NCBI RefSeq assembly: GCF_014699005.1
Contig: NZ_JACWZY010000012.1
Span: 1 to 64,000, forward strand
Reading direction: 5' to 3'
DNA length: 64,000 nucleotides
Source of the DNA: Spirosoma profusum
GTDB taxonomy: Bacteria; Bacteroidota; Bacteroidia; Cytophagales; Spirosomataceae
A program made the translations under genes and the position numbers. The notes beneath the pieces were generated by a model. That model ran no database searches, was not told the origin of the DNA, and saw only the letters and a list, made by a program, of their open reading frames with translations. Below are positions 17,654 to 27,315 of this stretch, in pieces (within the stretch, counting starts at the first letter, position 1; every line of letters starts with the position of its first letter).

Positions 17654-17719
17654 TGCCAGATTAGGTAAATTGCAGCCAGTTTCTCCTTATTTACTAATAC
17701 AATTCCTATACGTTTTCTC

Positions 17720-19231
17720 ATGAACCAATCAGATAAGTCGAAGTCGGGCGTGGATTCACCCAGCCAGACTGCTTCAGGCACAAGCCGCCGTGCGTTTATT
17801 CAGGCTGGCGCGTTGGCCACGGCGGGTTTCTTCATCGTGCCTCGCCACGTACTGGGCGGCAAAGGTTTTATTGCGCCAAGTGATAAACTCAATATTGCCG
17901 GCGTAGGCTTTGGCGGTAAAGGATTTAGCGACACGAATAACTCGTATAACAACGGTGCCAACAACATTGTAGCTCTTTGCGATGTAGACTGGGGTCTTCC
18001 GCGCGTGAAGGAAAACTTCACCAAGCACCCGAATGCGAAACGTTATAAGGACTTCCGTGAAATGCTCGATAAGGAAGGCAAAACCATCGACGCTGTAACG
18101 GTGTCAACTGCCGACCATACGCACGCGGTTGTAGCGATGGCTGCCATGTCGCGGGGCAAACATGTGTATGTGCAGAAACCGTTGACGCATAATATTTACG
18201 AAGCCCGGATGTTAACCGAAGCGGCTCGTAAATATAAAGTGGTTACGCAAATGGGTAATCAGGGAGCCTCGAACCCGCAACAAAAAACTATGGTGGAGTG
18301 GTTTGATAAAGGAATGCTCGGAACAGTTCATACCGTTCATCTCTGGACGAACCGCCCTGTATGGCCACAAGGTATTCCTGTACCAGCGGCCGCCGACCAA
18401 ACTCCGGTTGATCTGGATTGGGATCTGTGGCTTGGGCCCGCGCAGAAAGTTGGTTATACGCCGGCTTATCACCCCTTCAAATGGCGGGGCTGGTGGAATT
18501 TTGGTGCTGGTGCGTTAGGCGATATTGGTTGCCACATCATGGATGTTCCTTTCCGTGTATTGGGGCTAGGTTATCCAAGCGAGGTTGAAACCAGCGTTGG
18601 GCAGGTGTTCTTGAAAGACTGGGTGGCGGAATACATTCCGGAAGGTTGCCCACCGTCGTCAGTTGTTGAACTGAAGTTTCCAGCATCGGCTAAAAACAAA
18701 TCGGCTGTTCACATGACCTGGCAGGATGGCGGTCTTCGTCCGTTCCGGCCTGAGTGGCTGCCCGAAGGTGAGGCTTTCCCAGAAAATGGTTCCAGTGGTA
18801 TGTTTATGATCGGCGATAAAGCCTTACTGGCCTGCGGACTGTATGGCGATGATCCGAAATTATATACCAAAAGCGGTGAGAAGATTGTAGCTCCACCAAA
18901 ACCCAAACCTGCCGATGGGAAACCATTACCTGAAAATGGTCACCAAGTTTTATGGACAGAAGCTTGTAAAGCTGGTTTCAACAGTAAGGAGCATAAAGAA
19001 CTTACCTCATCTTTCGACTTCTCCGGCCCGCTGACCGAGTCAGTATTGATGGGTAACCTGGCGATACGTAGCTACATGCTTCGTGCCCCAGGCAGTGAAG
19101 GACGTAACGCGAACTTTATCGGACGTAAAAAACTGCTGTGGGACGGTAAGAATATGAAAATTACCAACTTCGACGAGGCTAACCAATTCGTGAAGCGAGT
19201 ATACCGCGATGGCTGGTCGTTAACGGCTTAA
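17720..19231 (+). CDS. Gfo/Idh/MocA family oxidoreductase, Tat-exported
   Basis: A 503-residue NAD(P)-dependent oxidoreductase with an N-terminal twin-arginine signal (R23-R24 in SRRAFIQAG, then a hydrophobic stretch). The nucleotide-binding Rossmann fold follows; KHVYVQKPLTHN corresponds to the conserved EKP motif with Gln replacing Glu. The C-terminal domain includes GALGDIGCHIMD, typical of periplasmic glycoside-oxidising members. Such enzymes arrive folded with bound cofactor, which explains Tat export. Ends at a strong terminator. Confidence 0.88.
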   Translation: MNQSDKSKSGVDSPSQTASGTSRRAFIQAGALATAGFFIVPRHVLGGKGFIAPSDKLNIAGVGFGGKGFSDTNNSYNNGANNIVALCDVDWGLPRVKENFTKHPNAKRYKDFREMLDKEGKTIDAVTVSTADHTHAVVAMAAMSRGKHVYVQKPLTHNIYEARMLTEAARKYKVVTQMGNQGASNPQQKTMVEWFDKGMLGTVHTVHLWTNRPVWPQGIPVPAAADQTPVDLDWDLWLGPAQKVGYTPAYHPFKWRGWWNFGAGALGDIGCHIMDVPFRVLGLGYPSEVETSVGQVFLKDWVAEYIPEGCPPSSVVELKFPASAKNKSAVHMTWQDGGLRPFRPEWLPEGEAFPENGSSGMFMIGDKALLACGLYGDDPKLYTKSGEKIVAPPKPKPADGKPLPENGHQVLWTEACKAGFNSKEHKELTSSFDFSGPLTESVLMGNLAIRSYMLRAPGSEGRNANFIGRKKLLWDGKNMKITNFDEANQFVKRVYRDGWSLTA

Positions 19232-19247
19232 TACATCTGCGACATTG

Positions 19248-19293
19248 AATCAAACCCCGCTACGTTGAACGTAGCGGGGTTTGATTTTTTTAT
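19248..19293 (+). terminator. Rho-independent terminator built on a TACGT inverted pair
   Basis: Arms 19248-19266 and 19268-19286 are perfectly complementary; the tip is CTACGTT-G-AACGTAG and the 3' side runs into TTTTTTT. It follows the Tat-exported oxidoreductase stop by 16 bases and also faces the end of the convergent membrane protein. The stem contains the over-represented TACGT motif in inverted orientation. Confidence 0.9.
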
Positions 19294-19691
19294 GCTCTTG
19301 TGAATAATCCCTGCACCATGGTACGTAGCCGACTCTGTGCTACGTAGGCCCAAATCAGGAGCATATACATCGAAAAGTCCTGATAAGAAACGGGTAGAGC
19401 GAGATTATTGACGTAGTAACGGGTAGACGTAAACTGGAGCGAAGGTGTAAAACCAATCAGGTTTTCGTAACCCAGCATAAGCGTTAGTCCCAGTGCATAA
19501 AAGAGATACGTGGGTTTTCGGACTGCCCAGAGAATACTGGTTAACGCAGTTGCACTAAAACCTACGTAGTGTTTCCAGGTGAGTGTCAGTTCAGTCGTGA
19601 ATGCTACGTAAATAGCGTAGCTCTGTACCACAATCAGGATAAGTACAATAAGGCCGTAGCCATAAAATTCTTTTAATTGAGCACGTTGCAT
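19290..19691 (-). CDS. Small integral membrane protein of unknown function
   Basis: The 133-residue product has about four hydrophobic segments (roughly residues 10-30, 38-56, 62-80, 104-122) with short polar loops and a basic C-terminus. No family was recognised. It lies 77 bp downstream of the FG-GAP protein on the same strand, and its end abuts the shared terminator. The gene is rich in TACGT motifs. Confidence 0.65.
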   Translation of the reverse strand: MQRAQLKEFYGYGLIVLILIVVQSYAIYVAFTTELTLTWKHYVGFSATALTSILWAVRKPTYLFYALGLTLMLGYENLIGFTPSLQFTSTRYYVNNLALPVSYQDFSMYMLLIWAYVAQSRLRTMVQGLFTRA

Positions 19692-19768
19692 AAATCGGTT
19701 CGTTACGGAAGGATGAAAAAAGAAGGATAAAAATAAAGCAAAAATCCGTAAACACCCTCAGCAACGTA

Positions 19769-20908
19769 CTATTTTTTGGATGAACCTTCATTAAAAAATA
19801 CAAATAGACCATCTTTTCCGGCTACAATTATGTCCTTCCGGCCAGTTTTGTGCAAATCGGCTACAGCGAAATAGATACCTGTTCCTTTACCTACGCCAGC
19901 CTGGCCATACGAAATGTCGTGCTTCTCGAACTTCTTTTGTGCTACGTTCCAGGTAAAATAATAAAGCCCAACCGGGTCGTAACAGCCGGGGTCGCCATCG
20001 TTATGGGCACGGAACCGCTTACCGGTAATGAGGTCAGGCCGGCCATCGCCCGTAATATCTATCCATTCGAGGCAGTGGTATTGGGAGTTTTTATCGTCTA
20101 TCAGGTGTTTGGTCCAGCTACGTTTCGCTTTGCCATCGCCCGTTTGTTCATACCAGTGCAGGCCGTACCCGTGTCCCTGCCCAACAATTAAATCAGCCCG
20201 TTTATCGCCGTTCACATCGGCCACGATGATGGGCACACTGGCCGTACCCAGTGCAAATTCTTTATGCAGCGTCCAGTTGCCTGACTCCCGGTCAACGGGA
20301 GCTTCGAGCCAACCATCGCTCACAATAATATCGCCCCGGCCATCGGCATTCACATCACCAAACCCCAGGCCATGCCCTTGTGTGGGTGCTACGTTAATCG
20401 TTTTGAACGTACCAGGCTCAGTTAACTTCAGGTATTTCAGTGGATGATTCGGGTTATTTGGTACGATTTCAAGTTTACCATCTCCGTCGATATCCCAGGC
20501 ACGCGTCGTTTCTACGTTACCGACTTTGCCAATTTCGTGCAAGGGCCAGGTCTTTTTACCATCGCCTGGATTCTCGACCCAACGTATTGTTTGATCAAAC
20601 CAGCCGCCGGTTACAAAATCCTGACGACCATCAGCGTTCACATCCATTGGAATGGTCGAAAAATCGTCGTAGTACTGGTCTTTGCGGGGCTCATTCCCAA
20701 TCAGGTGCCGACGTCGAAAATGGGGGCCTTCGTACCAGAAGTCGCCGGAAACCAAGTCGAGCGTATCGTTTTTGTCTACATCAAAAACGCCTACGGATTC
20801 ATAACTCTCAGCCGCCACAAAATACCGGCGAAAGGTGGGTGTCGGTTCAGGTGCGGTCAGGCCAACGAGCATGACTATACTCGTAAGGCAAACTATGATT
20901 CGAATCAT
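19769..20908 (-). CDS. Secreted FG-GAP/VCBS repeat protein
   Basis: A 379-residue protein with a signal peptide (MIRIIVCLTSIVMLVGLTAPEP). The rest consists of repeated calcium-binding-like propeller blades: VFDVDKNDTLDLVSGD, MDVNADGRQDFVTGG, WDIDGDGKLEIVPN, FGDVNADGRGDIIVSD, VADVNGDKRADLIVG and WIDITGDGRPDLITG. This pattern forms a seven-bladed propeller. Bacteroidota carry many such proteins near carbohydrate-use genes; a binding role at the cell surface or in the periplasm is likely. Confidence 0.85.
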   Translation of the reverse strand: MIRIIVCLTSIVMLVGLTAPEPTPTFRRYFVAAESYESVGVFDVDKNDTLDLVSGDFWYEGPHFRRRHLIGNEPRKDQYYDDFSTIPMDVNADGRQDFVTGGWFDQTIRWVENPGDGKKTWPLHEIGKVGNVETTRAWDIDGDGKLEIVPNNPNHPLKYLKLTEPGTFKTINVAPTQGHGLGFGDVNADGRGDIIVSDGWLEAPVDRESGNWTLHKEFALGTASVPIIVADVNGDKRADLIVGQGHGYGLHWYEQTGDGKAKRSWTKHLIDDKNSQYHCLEWIDITGDGRPDLITGKRFRAHNDGDPGCYDPVGLYYFTWNVAQKKFEKHDISYGQAGVGKGTGIYFAVADLHKTGRKDIIVAGKDGLFVFFNEGSSKK

Positions 20909-21401
20909 GGAAGGAAATATTTCTGGAAACTTTTATATAGAAATAGCAGATTATAACTTAATCTACTCAACATGACGTTAGAGGTTTTCGGATGAGTATG
21001 CCTATCCTAAAACCTCATTTTAAACTGTCAGACAGTCTCTCTACTGCAATCTTTTGCAACTGTTTTTATGTAAGTCTGCAAAAATTGCAAGCTTAACTAT
21101 TAGTAAATATCTAAGTAGTCATTCATTAAATAGTACTAAAACCAGATTTAATACACGATCATTAATTTGTTCGGCTATTTATTAATAACCTAAAGAATTA
21201 ATTCCATAAACTACTTTAAGTATTCAATAATAAGCTTAGGTATTTCTACTTTTTTAATCTTTTTAATTTGGTACTAATTCTTTTTTAATTTTTTCTACTT
21301 TTGCATGAGTAGTTAATAGTATTTATTGTTTTTATCCAAAGTTATACTCGTTATTATTAACGTTTCTTTAACCTAAGCAGCCGTTCACGCGGCTAAAACC
21401 T
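20909..21401. promoter_or_regulatory. Long AT-rich leader/promoter region upstream of susC
   Basis: A 493-base, visibly AT-rich gap between the divergent FG-GAP gene and susC. It includes a short palindrome CTGTCAGACAG (about 21026-21036) and, at 21296-21303, TACTTTTG, a match to the -7 consensus TAnnTTTG. If that is used, the susC message would have a leader of about 90 nt. The region has no TACGT copies, unlike most of the window. Confidence 0.5.
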
Positions 21402-24400
21402 ATGTTCAAACACTTACCTCCCCCTACTGGGCCCGTTAAACGGCTTAGTAAAATCACCTCGTTTTTCTTATTAGGGCTCCTTTGTTGCACGTTTACGTCT
21501 GTATTAGCTGCTGCGCCAACTGCAACAAATAGCCTTGCTCCGACTCGAGCTGCCGACCGCCCCTTAACCGGTCGTATAACAGATGAGAAGAATGAAGGAC
21601 TGCCTGGCGTTAGTGTACTTATCAAAGGAACACAGCGGGGTACAATTACGGATGCAGATGGCCGTTACCGACTGGAAATTCCCGATGGGAACGTAACACT
21701 GGTATTTTCATTTGTGGGTTATCTGTCACAGGAAGTAGCTGTTGGAAGCCAGAACTCCATTAGCCTAAGCCTGAAAGCCGATGCCAAAATGATGGACGAA
21801 GTTGTGGTTATCGGTTATGGTACTGCCAGAAAATCAGATTTGACGGGCGCTGTTGGTACGGTAAAAACCGAACAACTGATGGAGCGACCTGCGCCTTCGC
21901 TGAACCAGGCACTTTCTGGCCGTATGCCGGGTGTTCAGGTTAATACGAACTCAGGTCGCCCAGGTGGACGTACTACGGTTCGGATTCGGGGTTTTAGCTC
22001 GATCAACTCGTCTAACAACCCACTCTACGTAGTGGACGGTGTAATGCTGCCACAAGGGAACCAGAACCAATTCAGCTCGGCTATCGACTACATCAACCCG
22101 AACGATATCGTTTCGATTGAGGTACTGAAAGACGCTTCCTCGACGGCTATTTATGGTGCCCGGGGTGCCAATGGCGTTATTCTGGTAACCACCAAGAAAG
22201 GGAAGGCTGGCGAAGGTACTGTTACGTATAATGCTGATTTCAGCGTAAACACAATTGGTCCAAACCGTCCTCAAGTGCTCAATGCTCGTGAATATTTGGC
22301 GACTGAAGACCTGGCCTATGCAAACATCGCGAAGTATGACCCCGCAGGCTGGGCATCTGGCAAATACACCTATCTTGATCCAGTAGCTCGTCGGAAAGCC
22401 TACAGCGCTAAATACCCAGGTGTTTTTGATGCCAACCTGAATCCTCTTTATGATACCGACTGGTTCCAGGAAGCCGTTCAGAATAAGTTGTCGCAAAACC
22501 ACCAGTTGGGTTTCAGCGGTGGTAACGAAAAAACGCAGTATTCGCTCTCGCTGGGTTATCGGAACGATGAAGGTCTTATCAAAACCTCATACCTGAAACG
22601 CTACTCTGGCCGGTTCACCATCGATGATCAAGTGAAGAAATGGCTGAAAATAGGCGGTACGTTAAGCTACAACAACCAGACTGAGAACCTTGTTGATATC
22701 AATGATGCCGTTGCCCGGCAGATTGTTGAAGACTTCCCATTCTTACCTGTGAAGTATGCTGATGGTACGTATGCTAACAACCGTGACTATCCAAACGCAG
22801 AAGGAACGTTTAGCTCGGCAATTCGCCTGGCAGATCGCCGATTCATTCTGAATACGCAAACCACGCTGGGTAGCTTGTATACCAACATCAATCTGGCGAA
22901 AGGACTGGAAATGCGTACTGTGTTGGGCGTAAATATTCAGACACAGGAAAACAATGAGTATCGGACGCGGGTACTGGACCCAGGCGCCTTAGGATATTCA
23001 GCCGCCCGGAACCGTAAAGAAAGCTTCTGGTCGCTGGAAAATTACCTGACGTATAACAAACAGATTGGTACTGCGCACAACTTTACGGGGCTGTTGGGTA
23101 TTTCCTGGCAGGAAACCAACATTTTCAACGTTAGTGCAAACGTTAATAATTTTGCCACTGACTATTTTGGTTTCAATAACCTGGGCGCTGGTTCGGTTAA
23201 CCCACAGGTTGGTTCTGGCGCATCGCGGTTTGCCTTTAACTCGTACTTTGGTCGGATCAACTATAGCCTCTTCGACAAATATCTGTTGACCGTAACAGGT
23301 CGGGCCGATGGTTCGTCGAAATTCGGAGCGAACCATAAGTTTGCGTTCTTCCCATCGGCGGCTCTGGCCTGGCGTGTGTCGGAAGAAACCTTCCTGAAAG
23401 GCAACCCAGTTGTGAATAACCTGAAATTACGTACCAGCTACGGTCTGACGGGTAACTCTGAAATTCCGCCATATACGTCGCTGGCGTTGCTCAGCTCAAA
23501 CTATTCGACGATCCTCAACGATACACGGGTTGGTGGAACCGGTATCGACCGTCTGGCTAACCCCGATCTGCGCTGGGAAAAAACAGCTCAAACAGACGTT
23601 GGCTTAGAAGTTGGATTATTCAAAGGTCGTGTTAACCTGGAAGCAGATTACTACTACCGTCTGACGACCGACATGCTGCTTGATGCTCCTGTTCCACGTA
23701 CCAGCGGTTACGGAACCATTCGTCGGAACGTAGGTTCGATGCAGAACTACGGTTTTGAATTTGGTTTGAACACGATCAACATCAACCGGGGCGATTTCAG
23801 CTGGAACACTACGTTCAATATTTCCTTCAACCAGAACAAAGTACTCTCGCTGGCAACGCCATCCGATATCTTTAACGTAGGTGGTCCTAACTTTACCAAC
23901 CCAACCAACGTGATCCGTGTAGGTGAGCCAGTAGGAGCTTTCTACGGTTTGACCCGTCTGGGTGTATGGAGTGAAGCAGAACGTGAAGAAGCGGCTAAGT
24001 TCACCAGCTATCGGAACAACCTGACCATGTTGCCCGGTGACATCAAGTATCTGGATGTGAACGGCGACAAAACCATTACCGATGCCGACCGCAGCATTAT
24101 TGGTAACGGTAGCCCGAAAGGCTGGGGCTCTTTTACAAACCAGTTCAAATTCAAAGGATTCGACGCTACGGTGGAATTACAGTTCATGTTTGGCAACGAC
24201 GTAATGCTCATGAACCTGCACCCCAGCGAAGACCGTCAGGCTATTGCTAACAGCTACAAATCGGTGCTGAATGCGTGGACGCCCCAAAACCAGAACACGA
24301 TGATTGCCGAGATTCGGGAAACACGTGCCGGTTACGTAACGAACGTAGATAGCTGGTGGATTAAAGATGGTTCGTTCTTACGTGGTCGGAACGTACTGCT

Positions 24401-24629
24401 GGGTTATACGCTCCCGTCAGCTCTGACGAACCGGATGAAAATGAGCCGTTTGCGGGTATACGCTACGGTGCAGAATTTCTTCCTGATGGTTAAAGACCCA
24501 ATCGTGGGTGACCCAGAAGTTACGCCTACTAACCAAGGTGATGGCAACAGTGCTTTCTCCCAAGGGATGATCTGGCACAACTATCCGAAACCAACCACTT
24601 ATTTATTAGGCCTACAGGTTGGCTTCTAA
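21402..24629 (+). CDS. SusC/RagA-type TonB-linked outer-membrane transporter
   Basis: The 1075-residue product has a signal region (about 1-36), a carboxypeptidase-regulatory-like domain (GRITDEKNEGLPGVSVLIKG onward, about 55-125), the TonB-box-like VVVIGYGT segment, a plug domain (GVQVNTNSGRPGG to ILVTTKKGK) and a 22-strand-type barrel ending in YLLGLQVGF. With its SusD partner 35 bp downstream it imports oligosaccharides or other complex nutrients across the outer membrane. No glycoside hydrolase lies next to it, so the substrate is open. Confidence 0.95.
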   Translation: MFKHLPPPTGPVKRLSKITSFFLLGLLCCTFTSVLAAAPTATNSLAPTRAADRPLTGRITDEKNEGLPGVSVLIKGTQRGTITDADGRYRLEIPDGNVTLVFSFVGYLSQEVAVGSQNSISLSLKADAKMMDEVVVIGYGTARKSDLTGAVGTVKTEQLMERPAPSLNQALSGRMPGVQVNTNSGRPGGRTTVRIRGFSSINSSNNPLYVVDGVMLPQGNQNQFSSAIDYINPNDIVSIEVLKDASSTAIYGARGANGVILVTTKKGKAGEGTVTYNADFSVNTIGPNRPQVLNAREYLATEDLAYANIAKYDPAGWASGKYTYLDPVARRKAYSAKYPGVFDANLNPLYDTDWFQEAVQNKLSQNHQLGFSGGNEKTQYSLSLGYRNDEGLIKTSYLKRYSGRFTIDDQVKKWLKIGGTLSYNNQTENLVDINDAVARQIVEDFPFLPVKYADGTYANNRDYPNAEGTFSSAIRLADRRFILNTQTTLGSLYTNINLAKGLEMRTVLGVNIQTQENNEYRTRVLDPGALGYSAARNRKESFWSLENYLTYNKQIGTAHNFTGLLGISWQETNIFNVSANVNNFATDYFGFNNLGAGSVNPQVGSGASRFAFNSYFGRINYSLFDKYLLTVTGRADGSSKFGANHKFAFFPSAALAWRVSEETFLKGNPVVNNLKLRTSYGLTGNSEIPPYTSLALLSSNYSTILNDTRVGGTGIDRLANPDLRWEKTAQTDVGLEVGLFKGRVNLEADYYYRLTTDMLLDAPVPRTSGYGTIRRNVGSMQNYGFEFGLNTININRGDFSWNTTFNISFNQNKVLSLATPSDIFNVGGPNFTNPTNVIRVGEPVGAFYGLTRLGVWSEAEREEAAKFTSYRNNLTMLPGDIKYLDVNGDKTITDADRSIIGNGSPKGWGSFTNQFKFKGFDATVELQFMFGNDVMLMNLHPSEDRQAIANSYKSVLNAWTPQNQNTMIAEIRETRAGYVTNVDSWWIKDGSFLRGRNVLLGYTLPSALTNRMKMSRLRVYATVQNFFLMVKDPIVGDPEVTPTNQGDGNSAFSQGMIWHNYPKPTTYLLGLQVGF

Positions 24630-24664
24630 CCCACAAATTACTTTTAACTAGAACGACATTTATC

Positions 24665-26227
24665 ATGCGAATTACCGTAATAAAAACCATTACAAAGGCT
24701 CTGTTGTGTGGCACTGTTCTAATGGGTCCCGTTGGCTGCTCCAGCTTTCTGGAGGAAAAAGCTCCTTCGAACCTGACGAACGACAGCTTCTACACCATTC
24801 CTGACCACGCTGAAGCCGGCCTTGCTTCTGTATATGCTTCGCTACGTTTCTTTGGTGATGGAGCTGGTATCTTCTCGTCAAACTGGCAGTTGCTGGAAGC
24901 CATGACGGGAACATCGACTACCGAAACAGCTCAGAATTCCGATCTGAACAACCTGTATAGTATGTCGCACGATGGCAACACTGCACACGTTGTCAACTAC
25001 TGGAATGGCTTGTATCGTGTAATTGCCCAGGCAAACCAGGTACTTGAGAAAGTGCCTGCCATTACGCCTATGGACGCTGCTCAGAAAACGAGAATTCTGG
25101 GCGAAACCCGGTTTCTGCGTGCGTCAGCGTATTTCACGGCCGTTCAGTTGTGGGGCGATATTCCACTGATTACCAAGCCTCAAACAGCGGCTTCTGCGGA
25201 TTTTATGCCAACTCGTGCAAAAACGGAAGACATCTATAAGCTGATTGTTGATGACCTGCTGGCTGCTGAATCCGCTGGTCTAGCCTGGATGGACGTAAGT
25301 GGTCGTGTAAATCTGGCCGCTGTAAAAACACAGTTAGCCAAGGTTTATCTAACGATGGCTGGCTTTCCGCTGAGCAAAGGCGCTTCGCATTTTAAACTGG
25401 CAGCCGACAAGGCGTTAGAAGTCATTACATACGCTAACGCGAACCCATCGACCATCAACCTGTTCCCGACTTATGAAGATATTCATAAAGAAAGCACAGA
25501 AAACAGGCTGGAGCATATCTACATGCTTCAGTACAATACGACTGTCGCTGGCAATCCGATGGACAATTTCTACGGAAACTTTAAGCCTATCAACTACAAC
25601 GGGCCAACAGGAACCGGTAGCTCTGTACCTACCCCTTCGTTCTACAAATCGTTCGAAGCTGGTGACCTACGGACAAAAGATCAGGATGGCTATTTCTACA
25701 CGACGTACTTCACCAACGGTACGGGTGCTCGCTTCGAACTGGGAGCTCCTTATGTGTTCAAGCACTTCAACCGTACGGCAAATGGTACGTCGGGTGTAGC
25801 CGGTACTCGTCAGAACAACCTGAACGTTCCGCAGATTCGTTTTGCTGAAACGCTGCTGATTTACGCCGAAGCACAAAACGAAGTAGCAGGACCTTCACAG
25901 CCTGTTTACGACGCCTTCAAGCGTATTCGCGACAGGGCTAAATTGACAACGCCTGCGATTGGTACGTACAACCAGACCAGCCTTCGTGAAGCCATCTGGC
26001 GTGAGCGCTGGTATGAGTTCTGCTACGAACAACTTACGTGGTTCGACATGGTTCGTCTGCGGAAAGTGTTTAACGAAACCACCAAAGGCTTCGATAATTT
26101 TGTGGGTCACGTAAACCTCAGCACGAACAAAGCACTGGAGCAGAAACACTTACTGCTACCATTGCCAAGACAGGAGATGTTGAATAACCCAAATCTGACT
26201 CCTCAGAATCCAGGTTATCCAAACTAA
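24665..26227 (+). CDS. SusD/RagB-type nutrient-binding lipoprotein
   Basis: A 520-residue surface lipoprotein. The lipobox is GPVGC with the modified Cys about 21 residues in, followed by SSFLEEKAPSNLTNDSF, a classic SusD N-terminus. TPR-like helices (FLRASAYFTAVQLWGDIPLI) and the C-terminal block LREAIWRERWYEFCYEQLTWFDMVRLRK are conserved family features. It forms the lid of the SusC transporter. The pair is a complete two-gene operon closed by a terminator. Confidence 0.95.
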   Translation: MRITVIKTITKALLCGTVLMGPVGCSSFLEEKAPSNLTNDSFYTIPDHAEAGLASVYASLRFFGDGAGIFSSNWQLLEAMTGTSTTETAQNSDLNNLYSMSHDGNTAHVVNYWNGLYRVIAQANQVLEKVPAITPMDAAQKTRILGETRFLRASAYFTAVQLWGDIPLITKPQTAASADFMPTRAKTEDIYKLIVDDLLAAESAGLAWMDVSGRVNLAAVKTQLAKVYLTMAGFPLSKGASHFKLAADKALEVITYANANPSTINLFPTYEDIHKESTENRLEHIYMLQYNTTVAGNPMDNFYGNFKPINYNGPTGTGSSVPTPSFYKSFEAGDLRTKDQDGYFYTTYFTNGTGARFELGAPYVFKHFNRTANGTSGVAGTRQNNLNVPQIRFAETLLIYAEAQNEVAGPSQPVYDAFKRIRDRAKLTTPAIGTYNQTSLREAIWRERWYEFCYEQLTWFDMVRLRKVFNETTKGFDNFVGHVNLSTNKALEQKHLLLPLPRQEMLNNPNLTPQNPGYPN

Positions 26228-26249
26228 TACCTAACGCATCTTAATAACG

Positions 26250-26286
26250 ACGCCCCAACGATTGATAATCGTTGGGGCGTTTTTTA
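26250..26286 (+). terminator. Rho-independent terminator of the SusCD operon
   Basis: Arms 26250-26263 (ACGCCCCAACGATT) and 26267-26280 are perfectly complementary with a three-base loop, followed by TTTTTAT. Confidence 0.92.
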
Positions 26287-26334
26287 TGGCAGATAACGTA
26301 ACAAGATTACTACGTTAGAACCAATGACAACGTA

Positions 26335-27183
26335 TCATCCTACAAATGCTTTCCGATAAGCGCTAGGTGTTTGGCCCGTTACGTTCAGGAATGTCTTATT
26401 GAAATGCGATAAATTATTGAACCCCACTGCGAAACCAATATCAGCCACTGTTCGGGCAGAATGCAGTAACCGACGCGCCTGATTGACCCGATATTCGTTC
26501 ACAAAATCAGTAAATGTAAGGTGTGTCATACGTTTGAAATACCGGCAAAAGGCCGGCACAGTCAGGCTGGCTATATCTGCTACGTCCTGAATATCAATTG
26601 GTTCAACGTAGTGCTGTTCGACGTACTGACAAATGTGGTTGATACGTTCCTGTTCTTTTGGATTTAGGTCAAACCGGGCGCCGTTCGTGTGGAGGGCTTC
26701 GGCATCGGGCGCATTAGCCAGCAGTTGTAAAATCTGGAGCAGGGACAGAAATCGCTCAAAAGAACCCGCTTTGGGAAGTTTTGACAACAACGCTCCTGCA
26801 CGTCGTTTGGTATCTTCACCAAAAGCCAGTCCTACGTGTCCGCGTTCAAATAACCGCCGAACGGCAGATAGTTCTGGTTTTTGCAGAAACTTATCGCCCA
26901 TAAAGTCGTCCCGCAGTTGCACCACAATTTCTTCGAACTGCCCTATACGTCCATAACTAAAGTTCAGGTGTGGCATATTCGGCCCGATAAACACCAATTC
27001 GCCGGATTCGTAGCGTGCTACGTTCGTACCAACACGTCGCTGTCCGTTGCCAAACGGCAGGTACACAATTTCGTATTCTGGGTGATAATGCCAGTATACC
27101 CGACAGGTTTCCGGCTCGGTGTTATGAATGACCCGAAACGAACTCCCCGCTTCGGGCTCTATTTTTTCAAATTGAAGTTTCAT
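26335..27183 (-). CDS. AraC-family transcriptional regulator
   Basis: The product (282 residues from the start at 27183, MKLQFEKIEPEAG) has an N-terminal cupin-like sensing domain (WHYHPEYEIVYLP, PNMPHLNF) and a C-terminal AraC double HTH (DIQDVADIASLTVPAFCRYFKRMT and the segment ending TGQTPSAYRK). The frame extends upstream to 27267 but that part lies inside a hairpin repeat, so the later ATG is chosen. It is convergent with SusCD and might control it; no direct evidence. Confidence 0.87.
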   Translation of the reverse strand: MKLQFEKIEPEAGSSFRVIHNTEPETCRVYWHYHPEYEIVYLPFGNGQRRVGTNVARYESGELVFIGPNMPHLNFSYGRIGQFEEIVVQLRDDFMGDKFLQKPELSAVRRLFERGHVGLAFGEDTKRRAGALLSKLPKAGSFERFLSLLQILQLLANAPDAEALHTNGARFDLNPKEQERINHICQYVEQHYVEPIDIQDVADIASLTVPAFCRYFKRMTHLTFTDFVNEYRVNQARRLLHSARTVADIGFAVGFNNLSHFNKTFLNVTGQTPSAYRKAFVG

Positions 27184-27190
27184 AAGTAAT

Positions 27191-27268
27191 GGGCAGAGGG
27201 ATGGGTACAATGGCAGAGGGATAGTGCTGGTTTTACCCTTTGCCATTATCCTCATGCCCTCTGCCATT
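27191..27268. repeat. Hairpin repeat, GGGCAGAGGG family copy 2
   Basis: AATGGCAGAGGG (27209-27220) pairs perfectly with CCCTCTGCCATT (27257-27268). A second GGGCAGAGGG (27191-27200) precedes it. The repeat occupies the gap between the divergent AraC regulator and msrA, so it sits in their promoter region. Related to 13490-13556 and 47047-47075. Confidence 0.65.
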
Positions 27269-27315
27269 GAAACCGCATTCGGCTTTTTATCGTTTATATA
27301 CTAAAACAACACAGC

